Source: Pseudorasbora parva (Eukaryota > Chordata > Actinopteri > Cypriniformes > Gobionidae). Taken from it: a stretch of 64,000 bases of DNA. Positions 20,141-33,075 of this stretch are shown here, one piece after another (within the stretch, counting starts at the first letter, position 1; each line of letters opens with the position of its first letter). The translations under genes and the position numbers were made by a program. The notes under the pieces are model-generated. The model was not told where the DNA came from, made no database searches, and worked only from the letters and a program-made list of their open reading frames with translations. The stretch is from positions 50,193,466 through 50,257,465 of the forward strand of contig NC_090178.1 in NCBI RefSeq assembly GCF_024679245.1, given 5' to 3'.

Positions 20141-21205
20141 ATGTCAAAAACCGAAGCATGGTCAAGTGCTGTCCGCGTCACAATAAAGACGCTAAAGGTA
20201 CCCCAAGGCATCATGTTTCGACGCGCTGGGTGCTCCATTCATTTTAATGGGAAACCTTTGGCGTCATACACAGACGCACTGGGCATTGGGAATGTTATCG
20301 TCATGGTGAAATTGTATTAGTTTATGATTTTGCCATTATGACATGTTGGAGTGTGTTTTTCAATTTAATCAGCAAGCATAATTTTATTTACATTTATTTT
20401 ATTTACTTTTTAGACACGTTTAACATGTAACCCAACCCCACCCCATCCCTAAACCTACCCATTTGTCTGAACATGATATCAAACACAGGATATAACATAC
20501 GACTGCATCCACGAGTTATTCAAAAAGTTAAATAATCCAAGTTTTCCGACGTTTTCCGAGGCCAAACGATTGATTTGTATGAAGAAAATCCCCAAAAGTG
20601 ATCAGCATCTCCATCCGCCGACGATCATGAACACATCAAATTTCAAATATCGCCGCCCGTTACGTCAGATTTCATAGTGAAATGTCATTGGCTCTCGTGT
20701 GTCTTGTGACCGATTGCGTCATGCTCAGGAGTCTTTTGAATTATTTGAATGAGATATGAATGAGTTCGTTCACGGGGCAGCGGGATCATCATTTCAGCGA
20801 TTAAAACATCAAGATCGACTCTGTTCTTCACATGAAGACATCGTATGACTTCAGAAGACTTGCAATGCAACATGAGCTAATACTTTTATACTGTTTCTGG
20901 TCCGTTTTTGCAATAAATACCTGTGACCTGTACATTTATTTGCCTGTTATGTGTTTTATATTGTTTAGATGTGTGTAGGTTTAGTGTAGGAGTTGGGTTA
21001 GTTGCTCCAAAATATAAAAGTAGCCGTTAAATATTAATAAAATCATGTCTGCTTTTATAAATGGAAATAATTAAATGCGTCTGTTTATGACGCCAAACGT
21101 TTATCATTGTAATGAATGGAGCACCCAGCGCGAATGGAGCATTGTGACGCGGCACTTGACCATGCTTCAGATTTTGACGCCATGGGAGTGAGAACGCGTT
21201 ATACT
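20141..21205. mobile_element. DNA transposon nested in the LINE
   Basis: Near-terminal inverted repeats are GTCAAAAACCGAAGCATGG from 20143 and CCATGCTTCAGATTTTGAC up to 21178, extending into a GCGTCACAAT / ATTGTGACGC pair. A second inverted block (GCGCTGGGTGCTCCATTCAT) lies further in. The 20 bases CATTATACTCCATCACGTCT occur on both sides (20121-20140 and 21206-21225). No transposase is visible; the superfamily is undetermined. Confidence 0.7.
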
Positions 21206-21480
21206 CATTATACTCCATCACGTCTACTGCGGTCTCTAAACTCTGGCCAGTTGATCATACCTAGAATATCTAAATCAACTGCAGGCGGTCGATCATTTTC
21301 CTATTTAGCTCCTAAACTGTGGAATAGTCTTCCTAGCATTGTTCTTGCTTAGTCAGGACACTAAATGTGAATCTATATTATTGATCTGACTGGACTGACA
21401 CTGCTGTATGAGAACTGAACTGAGCTGTATTGTATAAAGCGCTGTTTAAATAAAGTGACTTGACTTGTGACAGAATTACT
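21206..21480 (+). mobile_element. L2-like LINE, 3' part and tail
   Basis: It continues the LINE frame with SRLLRSLNSGQLIIPRISK and SYLAPKLWNSLP, the conserved extreme C-terminus of this LINE group, then a short 3' UTR ending TAAATAAAGTGACTTGACTTG. Together with 19731-20140 it forms one 5'-truncated copy split by an insertion. Confidence 0.8.
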
Positions 21481-21553
21481 GTCAAATTAATAAAAAAGAG
21501 CCTTGCCAAAAAAAGTGAAAACCCCTTGTGTTGGGCACTGCAGTCAAACAGGT

Positions 21554-21645
21554 CCACACACACACACACACACATGCACACACACATGCACACACATATG
21601 CACACACACACACACACGCACGCACACACGCACACACACACACAT
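21554..21645. repeat. (CA)n with TG and CG interruptions
   Basis: CA repeat with CATGCA and CACGCA variants. Open frames are spurious. Confidence 0.95.
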
Positions 21646-22128
21646 TTATTCTCACACCTGAGACAAACACTCTTACATAAGGCTCCTGTGTCATACTGTA
21701 CATTAGGATAAAGTTAATGTAAAATACAATACCAGTTAAATGTTTGGGCAGTACTGAACGTAGTGCTTAGGGTAAGATTACTGTGATATTAAAAACCTTT
21801 TGACCTAAAAGCACATTCTTGAATTCATTTGGCATTTATAAATGATGCAAATATGTGATTTGTTTTCTTATGTTATGCATTTTTTATTGGATAAGTAGAA
21901 GCAGATGAGGAAGGAAAATGAGCCAGCAAGTGTCCAGCACACACGAGAGCTGTGTAAAATCACAGACCGAAGACTGACGACTGCCAAGAAACTCAAATAT
22001 TACAGAACTCACATTTGATTGGGACTGATACTGTATAAGTGCTCAAATATTTAAACACATAATGACATTATTAACAATACAAACTTGTGTTGAAGAACAC
22101 AAACTGTGCGGTACAATATCCCATGGAG
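21646..22128. other. Unassigned intergenic sequence
   Basis: AT-rich, no recognised gene or element. Confidence 0.5.
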
Positions 22129-22190
22129 AGAGAGAGAGAGTGTGTGTGTGTGTGTGTGTGTGTGCGTGTGTGTGTGTGTGTGCGTGTGTG

Positions 22191-22271
<81 letters not shown>

Positions 22272-22291
22272 GTGTGTGCGTGCGTGTGTGT
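22129..22291. repeat. (GA)n then (GT)n microsatellite
   Basis: A short GA run is followed by about 150 bp of GT with GTGCGT interruptions. Confidence 0.95.
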
Positions 22292-22371
22292 ATTTCTAGC
22301 TGAGTTTACATGAGAGGTTTTCAGTCTTTGTGTGCTGTAAATGGAAACCGGCAGCTGCCCATTGATGAGCT

Positions 22372-22372
<1 letters not shown>

Positions 22373-22407
<35 letters not shown>

Positions 22408-22573
22408 CGTTCACACTGGTTGTGTATTCGTCTTCAGGGCCGGTATAACAAATGTCTTCCCCAAAACACAACTCCACTTACAATCAACACAACCAACGGG
22501 GAATACAACTGTTGCACCAGCATCAGAACTGGCAGAATACTGGAGGAGAAGGGCACTGAAGGCCAGACAGCCA

Positions 22574-22629
<56 letters not shown>

Positions 22630-22751
22630 TGGACAGACGGCTCCTGGAGGGCCGGATCCGCAGGGAGCAGCTTAATGACACTGACGAGAGAGACTGCAGA
22701 CGGCCTCACAGACAGACAGTTGCACCACAGATGAGCCAGACGAACACTCAG

Positions 22752-22815
<64 letters not shown>
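22373..22815. repeat. Three further (GT)n tracts with unassigned spacers
   Basis: GT tracts lie at 22373-22404, 22577-22628 and 22754-22815. The spacers (for example 22440-22570) have no convincing splice sites or protein similarity. Confidence 0.85.
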
Positions 22816-22929
22816 TGACATGTTTTTGTGACATATGAGGACACAGATGTGTATAATGCCATGGGTATGACACAGGTATTACAAGAGAGGGTGAAATATG
22901 AGGACATTACCCATGGCCCCACTTTACAA
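22816..22929. repeat. Dispersed repeat D, left part
   Basis: From GTTTTTGTGACATATGAGG to CATGGCCCCACTTTACAA. The same sequence is at 43640-43750, where it continues without interruption. Confidence 0.85.
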
Positions 22930-23695
22930 GGGATAATGTCCACCCAGCCGGTTGTTATCGCAGAATAAACCCCGACAGAGTGATAAGGACCCGACGCGAA
23001 GCGGAGTGGGTGTTTTTTTTTACACCCAAACCGGCTGGGTGTACATTATCCCGCTTATTACACGGCTACTAGTCTCAAATAAATAATTATTTGACACAAA
23101 ATATTGTCTCGAGATTAAATATTTTATTAGCTCTTCCGCAAAGCTTCCGCGAAGGAAAACAGCTCCAACTGCTTTAAGCCTTTATCTATTGCTGCTAAAT
23201 GTTGAGAATGAATGCTGAAAGGGTTAGTTCAGCCAAAAATGAACCCAAGCCTCTGATTTACTCACCCTCAGGTCATTATAGGTGTTTATGACATTCTTCT
23301 GTCAGACAAATACAATCAGAGTTATATTTAAAAAGTCCAGGCTAACGTTAATCCCAGCAGTAGTTGGAGCTGTTTCTGAAGTCCATTAAATGCAGCTGTC
23401 CGTCAAATAACGTGCTCCACACGACTCCGATGGGTTAATAGAGCCTTCTGATTCCAATCGATGCGTTTGTGTCAGAAAAATATCCATATTTAAAACGTTA
23501 TAAAGGAAACCCGCCTTGAAGTCTTCCATTGTAGCCCACGGCTGTTTAAGCCACAAGATGGCGCCAGCGTTAAGCTCAGAAGTAGAACCGGTCAAGATAA
23601 CTCGCAGTACCCGGATGAGCGGTGTGTGTTATCTGGGAATAACATACTGCTGGAATGCGCGATTGACCAATCAGAATCAAGTATTTCACAGTGTA
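22930..23695. mobile_element. Insertion splitting dispersed repeat D
   Basis: It starts GGGATAATGTCCACCCAGCC and contains the inverse CCGGCTGGGTGTACATTATC about 85 bp later, plus CGACGCGAAGCGGAG, a motif familiar from a common fish DNA element. It also includes a family-B-like end (AAAGGGTTAGTTCAGCC at about 23219). The uninterrupted sequence at 43749 dates it as a later insertion. There is no transposase and the class is undetermined. Confidence 0.6.
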
Positions 23696-23761
23696 ATAAA
23701 AGGCTTATAAAGAGTTTTTATGAGAAAGTAAAAATGCAGAATGTTTCCTGTGATGGGTAGA

Positions 23762-23801
<40 letters not shown>
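23696..23801. repeat. Dispersed repeat D, right part, with (GT)n
   Basis: AAGGCTTATAAAGAGTTTTT then GAATGTTTCCTGTGATGGGT continues the sequence cut at 22929, followed by GATTTAG and a (GT)n run (23766-23801). Confidence 0.8.
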
Positions 23802-24840
23802 TACTCCGGTTCAGTATGGCTGCTCCACAACGGCTTATTTCTGACATTTTGTCTGAGTGAGATTGGCCTGTTTTGTTGTTGATGGAGTATCTGAAGCTCA
23901 TGTAAAGGCTCCGCCCTCTTCTGGAAAGGGAGAAGCTGCTCATTTGCATTTAAAGGGACACACAAAAACTGTTCGTTTTTGCTCACACCCATAGAGAGGC
24001 AAATTTGACACGCTATAATAAATGATCTAGGGGTATTTGAGATGAAACTGCACACACATTCTGGGAACACCAGAGATTTAGATCACTTCTTGATTTACAC
24101 CTAAACGAGGGCGGAGCCTCATAGCCACACCCACCTATTATATCATCACCACCACGGACCAATGGGAGTTCAGAGGTGTTTACAAGCCAGAGCGAACTTT
24201 TATGGGAATTTCACTTTTGGCAAAGCTGTTTCAAACTCCTGAAACAAACTCCAAACGAACTGCTTTCAAAATGACGTCACAGCACACTGAAGTATTTCAG
24301 GGCCTTCAGTGCCTTGCCTCTGGTCTCTTGAAGCTCCAGCCAATCATTATCAATCAGTCATCTTTATTTCTATCGCTCTTCTCCAACGCCGATTGTGTCA
24401 GAGCAGCTTCAGTGTTAAACAGGACAATACTGCAGCAGAATTAGATTTGGCTGTACAGTCGTTCTGGAGTAAACAGTGATGTTATCAGCTTATTTTAATT
24501 TATCACAGAGAGACAATGTTGGCAGATCAGTACTAGTACTAGTACAGCAGTACAGGTACTTATGATTTTTTGTAGCAAAGCTCTTTGAGTCAGCAAAAAT
24601 ACAATACATAAAATCAACATAGAAGACCAGCTAACAAACTACCCACAGTACACAGACTACACACAATGAAGAGAGTTCAGTTCAAAAGAGAAACAATGAA
24701 GGAAGAGCACCACAAACCTAAGTCAAGTGGACCCCACACTAAGGTTTTTAATTCAAGATACAAATTTAAAATAACATTATTGCACATTTAATCCAATGTA
24801 GTATTAAATACTGTCCCAAGATAATACGTATTATCAGTGC
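23802..24840. other. Unassigned sequence with a dispersed repeat end
   Basis: About 23870-24080 (CATTTGCATTTAAAGGGACA, then GCTATAATAAATGATC) resembles a widespread fish repeat terminus. The rest holds no recognised gene or element. Confidence 0.45.
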
Positions 24841-25190
24841 TAAAAAACTATAATAAAAACATGCTCTATATAAATGTTGCCATGGCCGAGGTGGAAGCGG
24901 CCGTCGACGCCCTGAGCCAAGTCATGAGAAAGAGTAACAGAGTTAAAGCGGCCAATTACAATCACTTCAGTCCTGCTCTCATCAATGGATAAAGTTATCA
25001 GCCATCCAGCATTAAATGTCCTCTGGCAATCAAAAACATATGACAAGGAATTATAATCATCCGCTCTCAAAGAGATACAACTGTTTTCCCTGATGGGGAA
25101 GCATGTGGAGGGAACAACAGGGCTCAGGACAGAGCCTTGGGGCACTCCAGCGAAGATCGGGAGGAAGACCATCCAATCCTGACACACAGA
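24841..25190 (-). pseudogene. Possible LINE-derived fragment
   Basis: The minus-strand frame includes FAGVPQGSVLSPV, the 'GVPQGSVLSP' motif of LINE reverse transcriptases, but no catalytic motif is recognisable around it. The remainder does not look like reverse transcriptase, so this may be a chimeric remnant. Confidence 0.35.
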
Positions 25191-25385
25191 GTTTAACAGC
25201 GCGACAAGCGCTCTGCACTCCGGCTCATGGTCTAAAAGGGTCGTCCCTCGTATCTTAATGAGTCATGTGTGAGTTTGGGGTGTAACGAGCAATAAACCAA
25301 TCAGAGCCTCATCTCCCTTTCCCTTTAAAAGCCAATTGTGCTCGAGTCATGAGTGGATTCATTATTCACATGAGGAGAGACACAC

Positions 25386-25634
25386 GTGTGTGTGTGTCCC
25401 TATGTGTGTAATGATCAGACTGTGTGTGTGTGTCCCTATGTGTGTAATGATCAGACTGTGTGTGTGTCTGTGTGTAATGATCAGACTGTGTGTGTGTGTG
25501 TGTGTCCCTATGTGTGTAATGATCAGACTGTGTGTGTGTGTGTGTCTGTGTGTAATGATCAGACTGTGTGTGTGTGTGTGTCTGTGTGTAATGATCAGAC
25601 TGTGTGTGTGTGTGTGTCTGTGTGTAATGATCAG

Positions 25635-25669
<35 letters not shown>

Positions 25670-25945
25670 ATGTGTGTAATGATCAGACTGTGTCAGTGTG
25701 TGTGCGTGTGTGTCCCTATGTGTGTAATGATCAGACTGTGTGTGTGTGTGTGTGTCTGTGTGTAATGATCAGACTGTGTGTGTGTGTGTGTCCCTATGTG
25801 TGTAATGATCAGACTGTGTGTGTGTGTGTGTCCCTATGTGTGTAATGATCAGACTGTGTCAGTGTGTGTGCGTGTGTGTCCCTATGTGTGTAATGATCAG
25901 ATGTGTGTTTGTGTGCTGCTGTGCGTCCCTGTGTGTGTGATAAAG
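25386..25945 (+). repeat. GT-rich minisatellite with TAATGATCAGAC spacer
   Basis: About 14 units of variable length alternate TGTGTGTGTG, optional CCCTATGTG and TGTAATGATCAGACTG. Variation is mainly in GT number and presence of the CCCTA block. Cys/Val-rich open frames across it are artefacts. Confidence 0.95.
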
Positions 25946-26166
25946 ATAAATAATCTTGTTTTCTGTTTGAATTAAGATTATTTTTCTCACCCCATTGGCA
26001 GATTATTTATCTTATTTTAAGCAAAAACTCTCTTCATTTTGAGTTATTTTCCCCAAAACAAGACAATAATCTGTATTTGTCTAGTAAATGTTTCTTAATG
26101 TAAGAATTGTTAGATATTTAGACTAGAAACAAGACAAAAATACTGAGAAAAGCATTTTTTGCAGTT
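25946..26166 (+). mobile_element. Fold-back MITE family A, right half only
   Basis: It starts at the centre (ATAATCTTGTTTTCTG) and ends AGCATTTTTTGCAGT. This is the same half as the copy at 1124-1359. Confidence 0.8.
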
Positions 26167-26351
26167 CACAAACACTTGGAGAGAATGGAGAAAAAAGGAC
26201 TTCAGAGTAGTAGCTTCATGAGAAATACAATCTGCAGAAATGTGTCTGATTAACTCCCAGATTTCCTTCAAAGCTCTCTGGAGACGAGAACAGGAAGGGA
26301 ATGGACATAAATATTAGATTGCTAAGAGATGAATGCATCCGCCGTACGCTG

Positions 26352-26838
26352 TTAAAGGGTCGTCCCTAATGCCGCTCCACACCCGTAAGACCTCCGTTCA
26401 TCTTCACACACAGTTTAAGATATTTTATATTTAGTCCGAGAGCGTATGCAAGTGTATGCACACTATACTGTCCATGTCCAGAAAGGGAATAAAAACATCA
26501 TCACAGTAGTCCATATGAGACATCAGTGGGTTAATTAGAGTCTCTTGAAGCATCCAAAATACATTTGGGTCCAAAAATAACAAAAACTACGACTTTATTC
26601 AGCATTGGCTTCTCTTCCGGGTTTGTGTTCAATCCTCAAATAAAGATTCAAACGGTTATGAGTCAGCGAATCGATCAATGAATTGGATCGCGAGTGAAAC
26701 TGCTGAAATCACGAGACATTGGCGATCCGAATCATGAATAGAAGAGAAGACAATGAAGAGGTCTTACGGGTGTGGAGCGACATTAGGGAGAGGAGTTAAT
26801 GACAGAAGTTTCATTTTTGGCCGAACTAACCCTTTAAA
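26352..26838. mobile_element. Fold-back MITE family B, right arm mostly deleted
   Basis: The left arm begins TTAAAGGGTCGTCCCTAATG with its first ~30 bp shortened, and runs to the centre. It then jumps to the last ~80 bp of the right arm, ending GGCCGAACTAACCCTTTAA. Confidence 0.8.
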
Positions 26839-27057
26839 CTGCTTCAGGTAATTTGTCTGCGTCGTCATCCTGTCGTTGTAAAACACACGTGTGTATCATC
26901 TCTATGAATCAACGGCCAATTCTCAAGCTCTCCATCAGATCACTCAGCGTGACTATTGATTGACGTTCTGATAGACGGAGGTCTGTGCGATAAGACGGAG
27001 GACAAACGTGAGACACGCTAAATCTCATTCAAGCTCACAACGACAACACACTCTATA

Positions 27058-27215
27058 AATGCTGGGTTAAAAACAACCCAGGTTGGGTTAAAAATGGACG
27101 AAACCAGAAATTGGGTTGTTTGAACATTGAACGGACCCATTCAAACAACCCAATTTTTGGGTTTGTCCATTTTCAACACAAGGTTGTTTTTAACCCAGCA
27201 TTTTTTTTTTATAGT
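27058..27215. mobile_element. Small palindromic MITE
   Basis: GCTGGGTTAAAAACAACC at the left pairs with GGTTGTTTTTAACCCAGC at the right, with further inner pairing (AAATTGGGTTGTTTGAA / TTCAAACAACCCAATTT). It can form a hairpin of roughly 65-70 bp arms. Confidence 0.75.
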
Positions 27216-27539
27216 GCATGCAATCCATTACTACACCAAGAATTAAAATAATACACAATGAAATGCATGTGGTAGTCCACAGATGACACATTTCCTTGGT
27301 CTCATTCCAGAATAAAAGAGTGAATTATTAGTATTTATATGCACAGAGGAACTTGTCACGAAAAGGAAATTGTGCCTAATTGAAAACATGTGCGTCAGCA
27401 TATGAATCTGATCTTGACCTGATGAACTATTAAACTATGCTAAAGGAGGGACGTGTGCCTGAGATTAGTCATTTGCATAAAACACACAAACCATCCCCAT
27501 TGCAGACTCCTCATTTTCCCATTGGATTTATGACCGCAC

Positions 27540-27940
27540 TGCACACACTGCTCTTCTTCCTCAGTCATGTTGTCTTGTTTCCAGTCTGAATATCTAACAA
27601 TTCTTAAATCAAGATGCATTTACTAGATCAGTAAAACCACATGATATGTTTTTTCTTGTTTTGTTGAAAATAAAATCTAAATGAAGAGAGTTTTTGCTTA
27701 AAATAAGATAAATAATCTGCCAATGGGGTGAGAAAAATAATCTTAATTCAAACAGAAAACAAGATTATTTATCTTATTTTAAGCAAAAACTCTCTTCATT
27801 TTGAGTTATTTTTCCCCAAAACAAGACAATTACTTTTGCTTGTCTAGTAAATACTTCTTACTTTAAGAATGATTTAGATATTTAGAGTAGAAACAACACA
27901 AAAATACTGAGTAAGAAGAGCATTTTGTGCAGTGTGTCCG
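27540..27940. mobile_element. Fold-back MITE family A, complete
   Basis: The ends CTGCACACACTGCTCTTC and GAAGAGCATTTTGTGCAG are followed inward by inverted arms that meet at CAAACAGAAAACAAGATT. Confidence 0.85.
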
Positions 27941-28559
27941 TCGCCAAGCAAGATGAGCGTTTGAGGTTAAAGTGTATAAATGAGTATTATTAGTAAATGT
28001 GTGATGGTTAGTCCGGATCAGACTCTATTCCTCTGGATCATCAGAGTCTCTGAAGCTCTTCCTCATTGATTTGGACCTTCAGCCGTTGAAGACCATTATG
28101 AGGAGAAAAATCCTGGAATATTTTCCTCAAAAAAACTTCATTTCTTTCCCACTGAAGACAGAAAGACATGAGCGTCTGGGATGAGGAAACTATCAGGAGA
28201 TGCTCATATTGAAGTGAACTCATCCTTTAATGTACGGTACCAAACACATGCCACGCTGAGGTTTACTGTCCCTGATCCTGTAATGCTGTGCAGCGAAGAC
28301 TCTCGGCTGAGGGTGTGGTATCATATGGGTGGGATGTTTGGTGGTCAGCAGGGATATTTTCTCTCCACTTGTCCACGCCCTGCACAAAACATCCTTCTTA
28401 CACACACTGGTATGTCTGCTGTCTGGAACGGCTCGCAAAGTCTGCACTCGGCCCACGTACAGCTGAGCCACATCTGAGAGACGCAATTAGAGCGGTCAGC
28501 CCGTGTCTCTCCATAACACACACACCACACACACACACGTTTATTTTTGTGAAATGTGG
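27941..28559. other. Unassigned sequence with old MITE traces
   Basis: 28020-28240 resembles a decayed family-B-like arm (GAAGTGAACTCATCCTTTAA). The rest, including overlapping open frames at 28181-28572, shows no domain or convincing splice sites. Confidence 0.45.
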
Positions 28560-28679
28560 GGACATTCCATAGGCGTAATGGTTTTTATACTGTACAAACC
28601 GTATTTACTATCCCCTTACACTGCCCCTAAACCTACCCATCACACACACACACACACACACTGGCCCTAAACCTACCCA

Positions 28680-28711
<32 letters not shown>

Positions 28712-28808
28712 CACACAGACTCCACACACACAGCTGAGCGCTCGCACAAATAAAGAAGATCCAAAGAATTGGAGCGCTGTAAAGAACTTTTATATATACA
28801 GCACACCC

Positions 28809-28901
<93 letters not shown>
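28560..28901. repeat. (CA)n tracts with CCCCTAAACCTACCCATC cores
   Basis: The flank CTATCCCCTTACACTGCC leads into two cores (about 28623 and 28663), each followed by CA runs. An unrelated 100-bp spacer and a 90-bp CA run (28811-28901) follow. The CTATCCCCTTAC flank matches the reverse complement of the right flank of the array at 43812-45132. Confidence 0.9.
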
Positions 28902-28903
<2 letters not shown>

Positions 28904-29715
28904 TAGATGTATTTCTGTAGGTTGGGTCGGTCTGTCAGTCTCAATGTGCTCTACTGGTGTGATAATAATTTGCAGCTTATCTGCACATGATGAAAATTAT
29001 ACCAAAACAGTCCAGCTGCATTTGACACTTTAGGTAATTGATAGGTAGTTGATAATTGAAAGGTAACTAACTATTTATTTAAACATTCTAGAAACACATT
29101 AAATCAAGCAACACGTGGCTAAGTGCTCCCGTATGACGCTTTTGTAACTCAGGCATACAATGTCCAATCTGCCCAAACGTCACGCTTTATAAGATCTGAA
29201 GACGTCCACATGCCAATATTCAGTTAGAGTCAAAGCGCCACCTTCTGGCAGCAGGAAATGTGCCACATTGAACTGACCTTTTTATATTTCTCCTATATTT
29301 ACCTGCTTAAATGCATGTCACCACTATTCCCTGTTTTCATCGCTGCTGCAGCTTTAATTATTATTATTATTATTCTTCCGCTCTGGGGGTCCATGGCAGC
29401 TCATAGAGCCGTAGGGTAAAAAGTGATGAAATCTGGCACACTGGTAGAGAATGGGCCAAATATTCCCCACAGCGAATCTGAAGTGTCTCGCTTAATCCCT
29501 CTAGCGCCACCCCATGTCCAAAGTTTATTCCTGCCACTTCGAATTTCCAAAAAATAGAATCAGATGATCTTCAGACCATGCTGGAAAAAGGTCGATCAGT
29601 TTCAATGTGCTTTACTGGTGTGATAAAACACTCACCAGCACATAAAGCAAATTATACAAACAAAATGTTCATCAGTGGAGGGCAATCTCAGAAGTGTTGG
29701 TGTTGTGCTGCGTTA

Positions 29716-29718
<3 letters not shown>
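28902..29718. other. Unassigned sequence with a dispersed repeat
   Basis: 29355-29560 (ATTATTATTATTATTCTTCC, then GCGCCACCCCATGTCC) resembles a common fish interspersed repeat. The remainder is unassigned. Confidence 0.45.

Positions 29719-29786
<68 letters not shown>
29719..29786. repeat. (CT)n microsatellite
   Basis: About 34 uninterrupted CT dinucleotides. Confidence 0.97.
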
Positions 29787-29788
<2 letters not shown>

Positions 29789-30854
29789 GTTGTTCCAAAC
29801 TCTTTTATTTTGACACACAAATATTTCAGGAAAAGCTGAAACTTTCTCTCCGTCAGGGCTGGACTGGTAATCTGGCATACCGGGTATTTTCCCAGTTGGC
29901 CAACGCACTGGGGCCGATAGGTTATTAATGAATGAATGAATTAGCCACAGACTGGCCCATCATGACGCAGGGGCAGCGGCTCATCGGTTTGTCTTCTGAA
30001 TAGAGAGGCCAGAGCGAGAGATCCCTCCCCTCCATATTAGGCACTTTTATTGATTTATTTTATTTGAGCGCATTCATTACACATGAAACTGCAAAACAAA
30101 CGAATATCCACGCAGCCGCTGACCAAGCGTGTGTGTGTGTGTGTGTGTGTGCGCGTTTCTGCCGGAAGAAGTGATGAACGGCACTTTGACTCTGAATCGT
30201 GTTTTGTGATGTGTGAACATTACAGTTTCTGTGGTAGATTGAGTTTCTGCTGTAAACAGCCGCGAGCATGACGAGGTGAAGTGGAAAACGGCAATAGCCT
30301 ACACACAGCTGCGAACATGACACTTTAGCACAGCCACAATTCACCTCGCAGCTCCTAACAGTGAACACATACGGTGTTTTGGAAGAAATCTAGCCTATTT
30401 ATTAACAATGTTGCTATTATACATAATATAATATATAAAAATATAATATTGTGGAATATAAATCACTTTTATAGAGGCTGTTTTCATATTTTCTACATCT
30501 GTTTACAATATTTTTTATTACAAATTCAATAGTTAATTATATATGGTCTATACATTTTAGAAACCACGTGGCCTACCCGTGGTAATGAGGAGCACGGCTT
30601 TACCTGTGACTGCCATGCTCGCACATATAAATGAACCTGGCCTAGAGTTAAACTCAGTTAAAAGGTCATTATAATTCAACTTAACAGCTTTAAAGCTTAG
30701 ATCCCATGCATTAAGGACAAAGCTTTTTTTCTCTTTAAATGTTTTATGAACATTTTTAATAGATCTAATGAAATTGAACTACACATTATTTCAATGAGAA
30801 CATCATATCAGTGGCTTACATAGATTAGGTGTTAACTCTTGAAAAATATGATTG
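29787..30854. other. Unassigned intergenic sequence
   Basis: It holds a short (GT)n run at 30129-30152 and AT-rich sequence. No gene is recognised. Confidence 0.5.
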
Positions 30855-31125
30855 TTTTTAAAGGGGCAGTTTAACCCCAAAATCTGACCATTTACTCCCC
30901 CTAATGTCATTACAAACCCTGAATACATTTAATTTTGTGTAACAAACAAAATAATTCGAGTCTGTTCTTTTTTGTTTTGTTCATACAATATTCAGTGGTA
31001 GCCCAACCAAAGAGGCTTGGATGCCAACATTCTTCAAAATATCTTCTTTTGTGTTTCACGGAAAGAGAGAAAGCCATAGAGGTTTGGAACAACATTAGGG
31101 TGAGTAAATGAGGACAGAATAATAG
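30855..31125. mobile_element. Old MITE with family-B-like ends
   Basis: The start AAAGGGGCAGTTTAACCCC and the end ACATTAGGGTGAGTAAATGA match the general outline of the 'AAAGGGTTAGTTCACCC' group, in a diverged form. Confidence 0.5.
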
Positions 31126-32829
31126 CAGTAAATGTGCAATATCCTTGCTCAAAATCACTGCTTTACTGTCAAGTGCATCTCAGAGTGACACAAAAGCAAT
31201 ATTACGCTTGTAGCATTTGCAGTAAATTTGGTAATATCCATCATTATTTGTCCCTGTCCTAGTTTTATTTATTTACTCCAGTTTAAGACCCTAACCCCAG
31301 CAAAAACATTCACGGGGAACTCATGGGCCGGATGGGTTGGGTTAGCCAGGGCCAAATTTTAGAGATAATAAATGGATAATAATCCATAAAGAGATAATAA
31401 AACGAATCCATACAATCCAGGGGTTTAATCGAGTCTTCTCAAGATACACTTTATATGATGAGCAGACTGGATTCAGGCTTTTATTCACATTGATCTCATC
31501 AAATACGACACACAGGTGGGTTTGTGTTTTCACGACTCCGTTCGAGCTGATCAATGTTTAGATGTGGATAAAAGCCTAAATTAAATCTGTTCATCATATG
31601 AAGTGTGTCTTGGATTAAACCTCTAGATTGATATGGGGTTATTTTAGCATATTATTTTTTCTGTAAACTTCTGACTTTAACTTCACTCCATCTGAAAGAC
31701 AAATATCGTCCTCTTTACTCCACTACATTTCTATCAAGGTCCTCGAAGTGGAAAGTCGTTTCTGTCGCAGCTTTGAAAGTCAGTGATGATTTTTTTCTTC
31801 TTTAAAAGGTGTTTGGGTTTTTGCAGAAAGCCTTTCAGGAATCACTCTTGTAGAGTCTCGTGAAGTTCAATGATTTCACAGCATTTATTAAACACTGATT
31901 TATAGTTTAGAGCAAAATGGAAGAAGACGGATGTCCAAATGCTCATTTAGTGGAGGATTCACATAAACAAAGTTGATTCTGTCTTCAGTGAAGGTGAACA
32001 GTGTGAGAATATCAGATGTGTATCAGTGTATTGGATCCGTGCATTCGGCCTTAAAGTGACAGCAGCTTTATAAAGAGCTTTGTAACTTTTCTACAAGTAT
32101 TTAAATGAGTTTAAGTTAGTCGTCTGCTAGTGTGTCAGATGGAGCGTCACTGACTGGCTTAAACCATGATGGCATAATGTGCATTTATACAACTATAATA
32201 CAATAATGCGCCGACATAAAGAAGGACATTTACTTTTGATACTTAAGTCCTTTAAAAAACTAATACTTCTGTACTTTTACTCCAGTAAAAATCTGTTTTT
32301 ACAACTTTCACTTTCACACAACGGAGTAATATTTGACCAGCAGTACTTTTACTCTAGTAATGAAGTTGTGTAGTTTGTCCAGCTCTGCGACACCTCACGT
32401 GTGTGTTTATGGTGGACTGAGAATGAGAATGCTGCATGAATATGAAGTCAGATCTGCTCTACACAGCTGTCCATCGCCGAGCAGGACTCAAAGCGTGTCT
32501 TCTGCTGAGACTGAAGTCTGGGCTCTATTTTAGCACATTTCTGGCTCAGCGTTATTTCCACCTCTGTCTCAAACCTACATGTGTCTTCTCTTCCAGAGAT
32601 ACCAGAGACGCATGAAAACCACATCGCCACTCAGGACGCGTTCCTGCACGCTCTGCTTCAAACTCATGATTTCACTCAGCGGTGTGTTTAAAACGCAGGG
32701 CTTATGGCACAGCGCACGGACAGGATTAAACATAAGAGCATTTATAATTAACATGTGGAACTCGGATAAATAAACATTAGAGGAAATTGTAATAAGTCAA
32801 AAACTACAGTTGAGTCTTACACACTCAAA
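31126..32829. other. Unassigned intergenic sequence
   Basis: No gene, tandem repeat or element end is recognisable. It is one of the longest repeat-poor stretches in the window, so conserved noncoding sequence is possible but untested. Confidence 0.5.

Positions 32830-33075
<246 letters not shown>

Noticed and set aside
25336..25975. Cys/Val-rich frames resembling metal-binding proteins
   Set aside because: Products of GT repeats (TGT GTG codons). The same applies to the other Cys-Val and Thr-His frames in the window.
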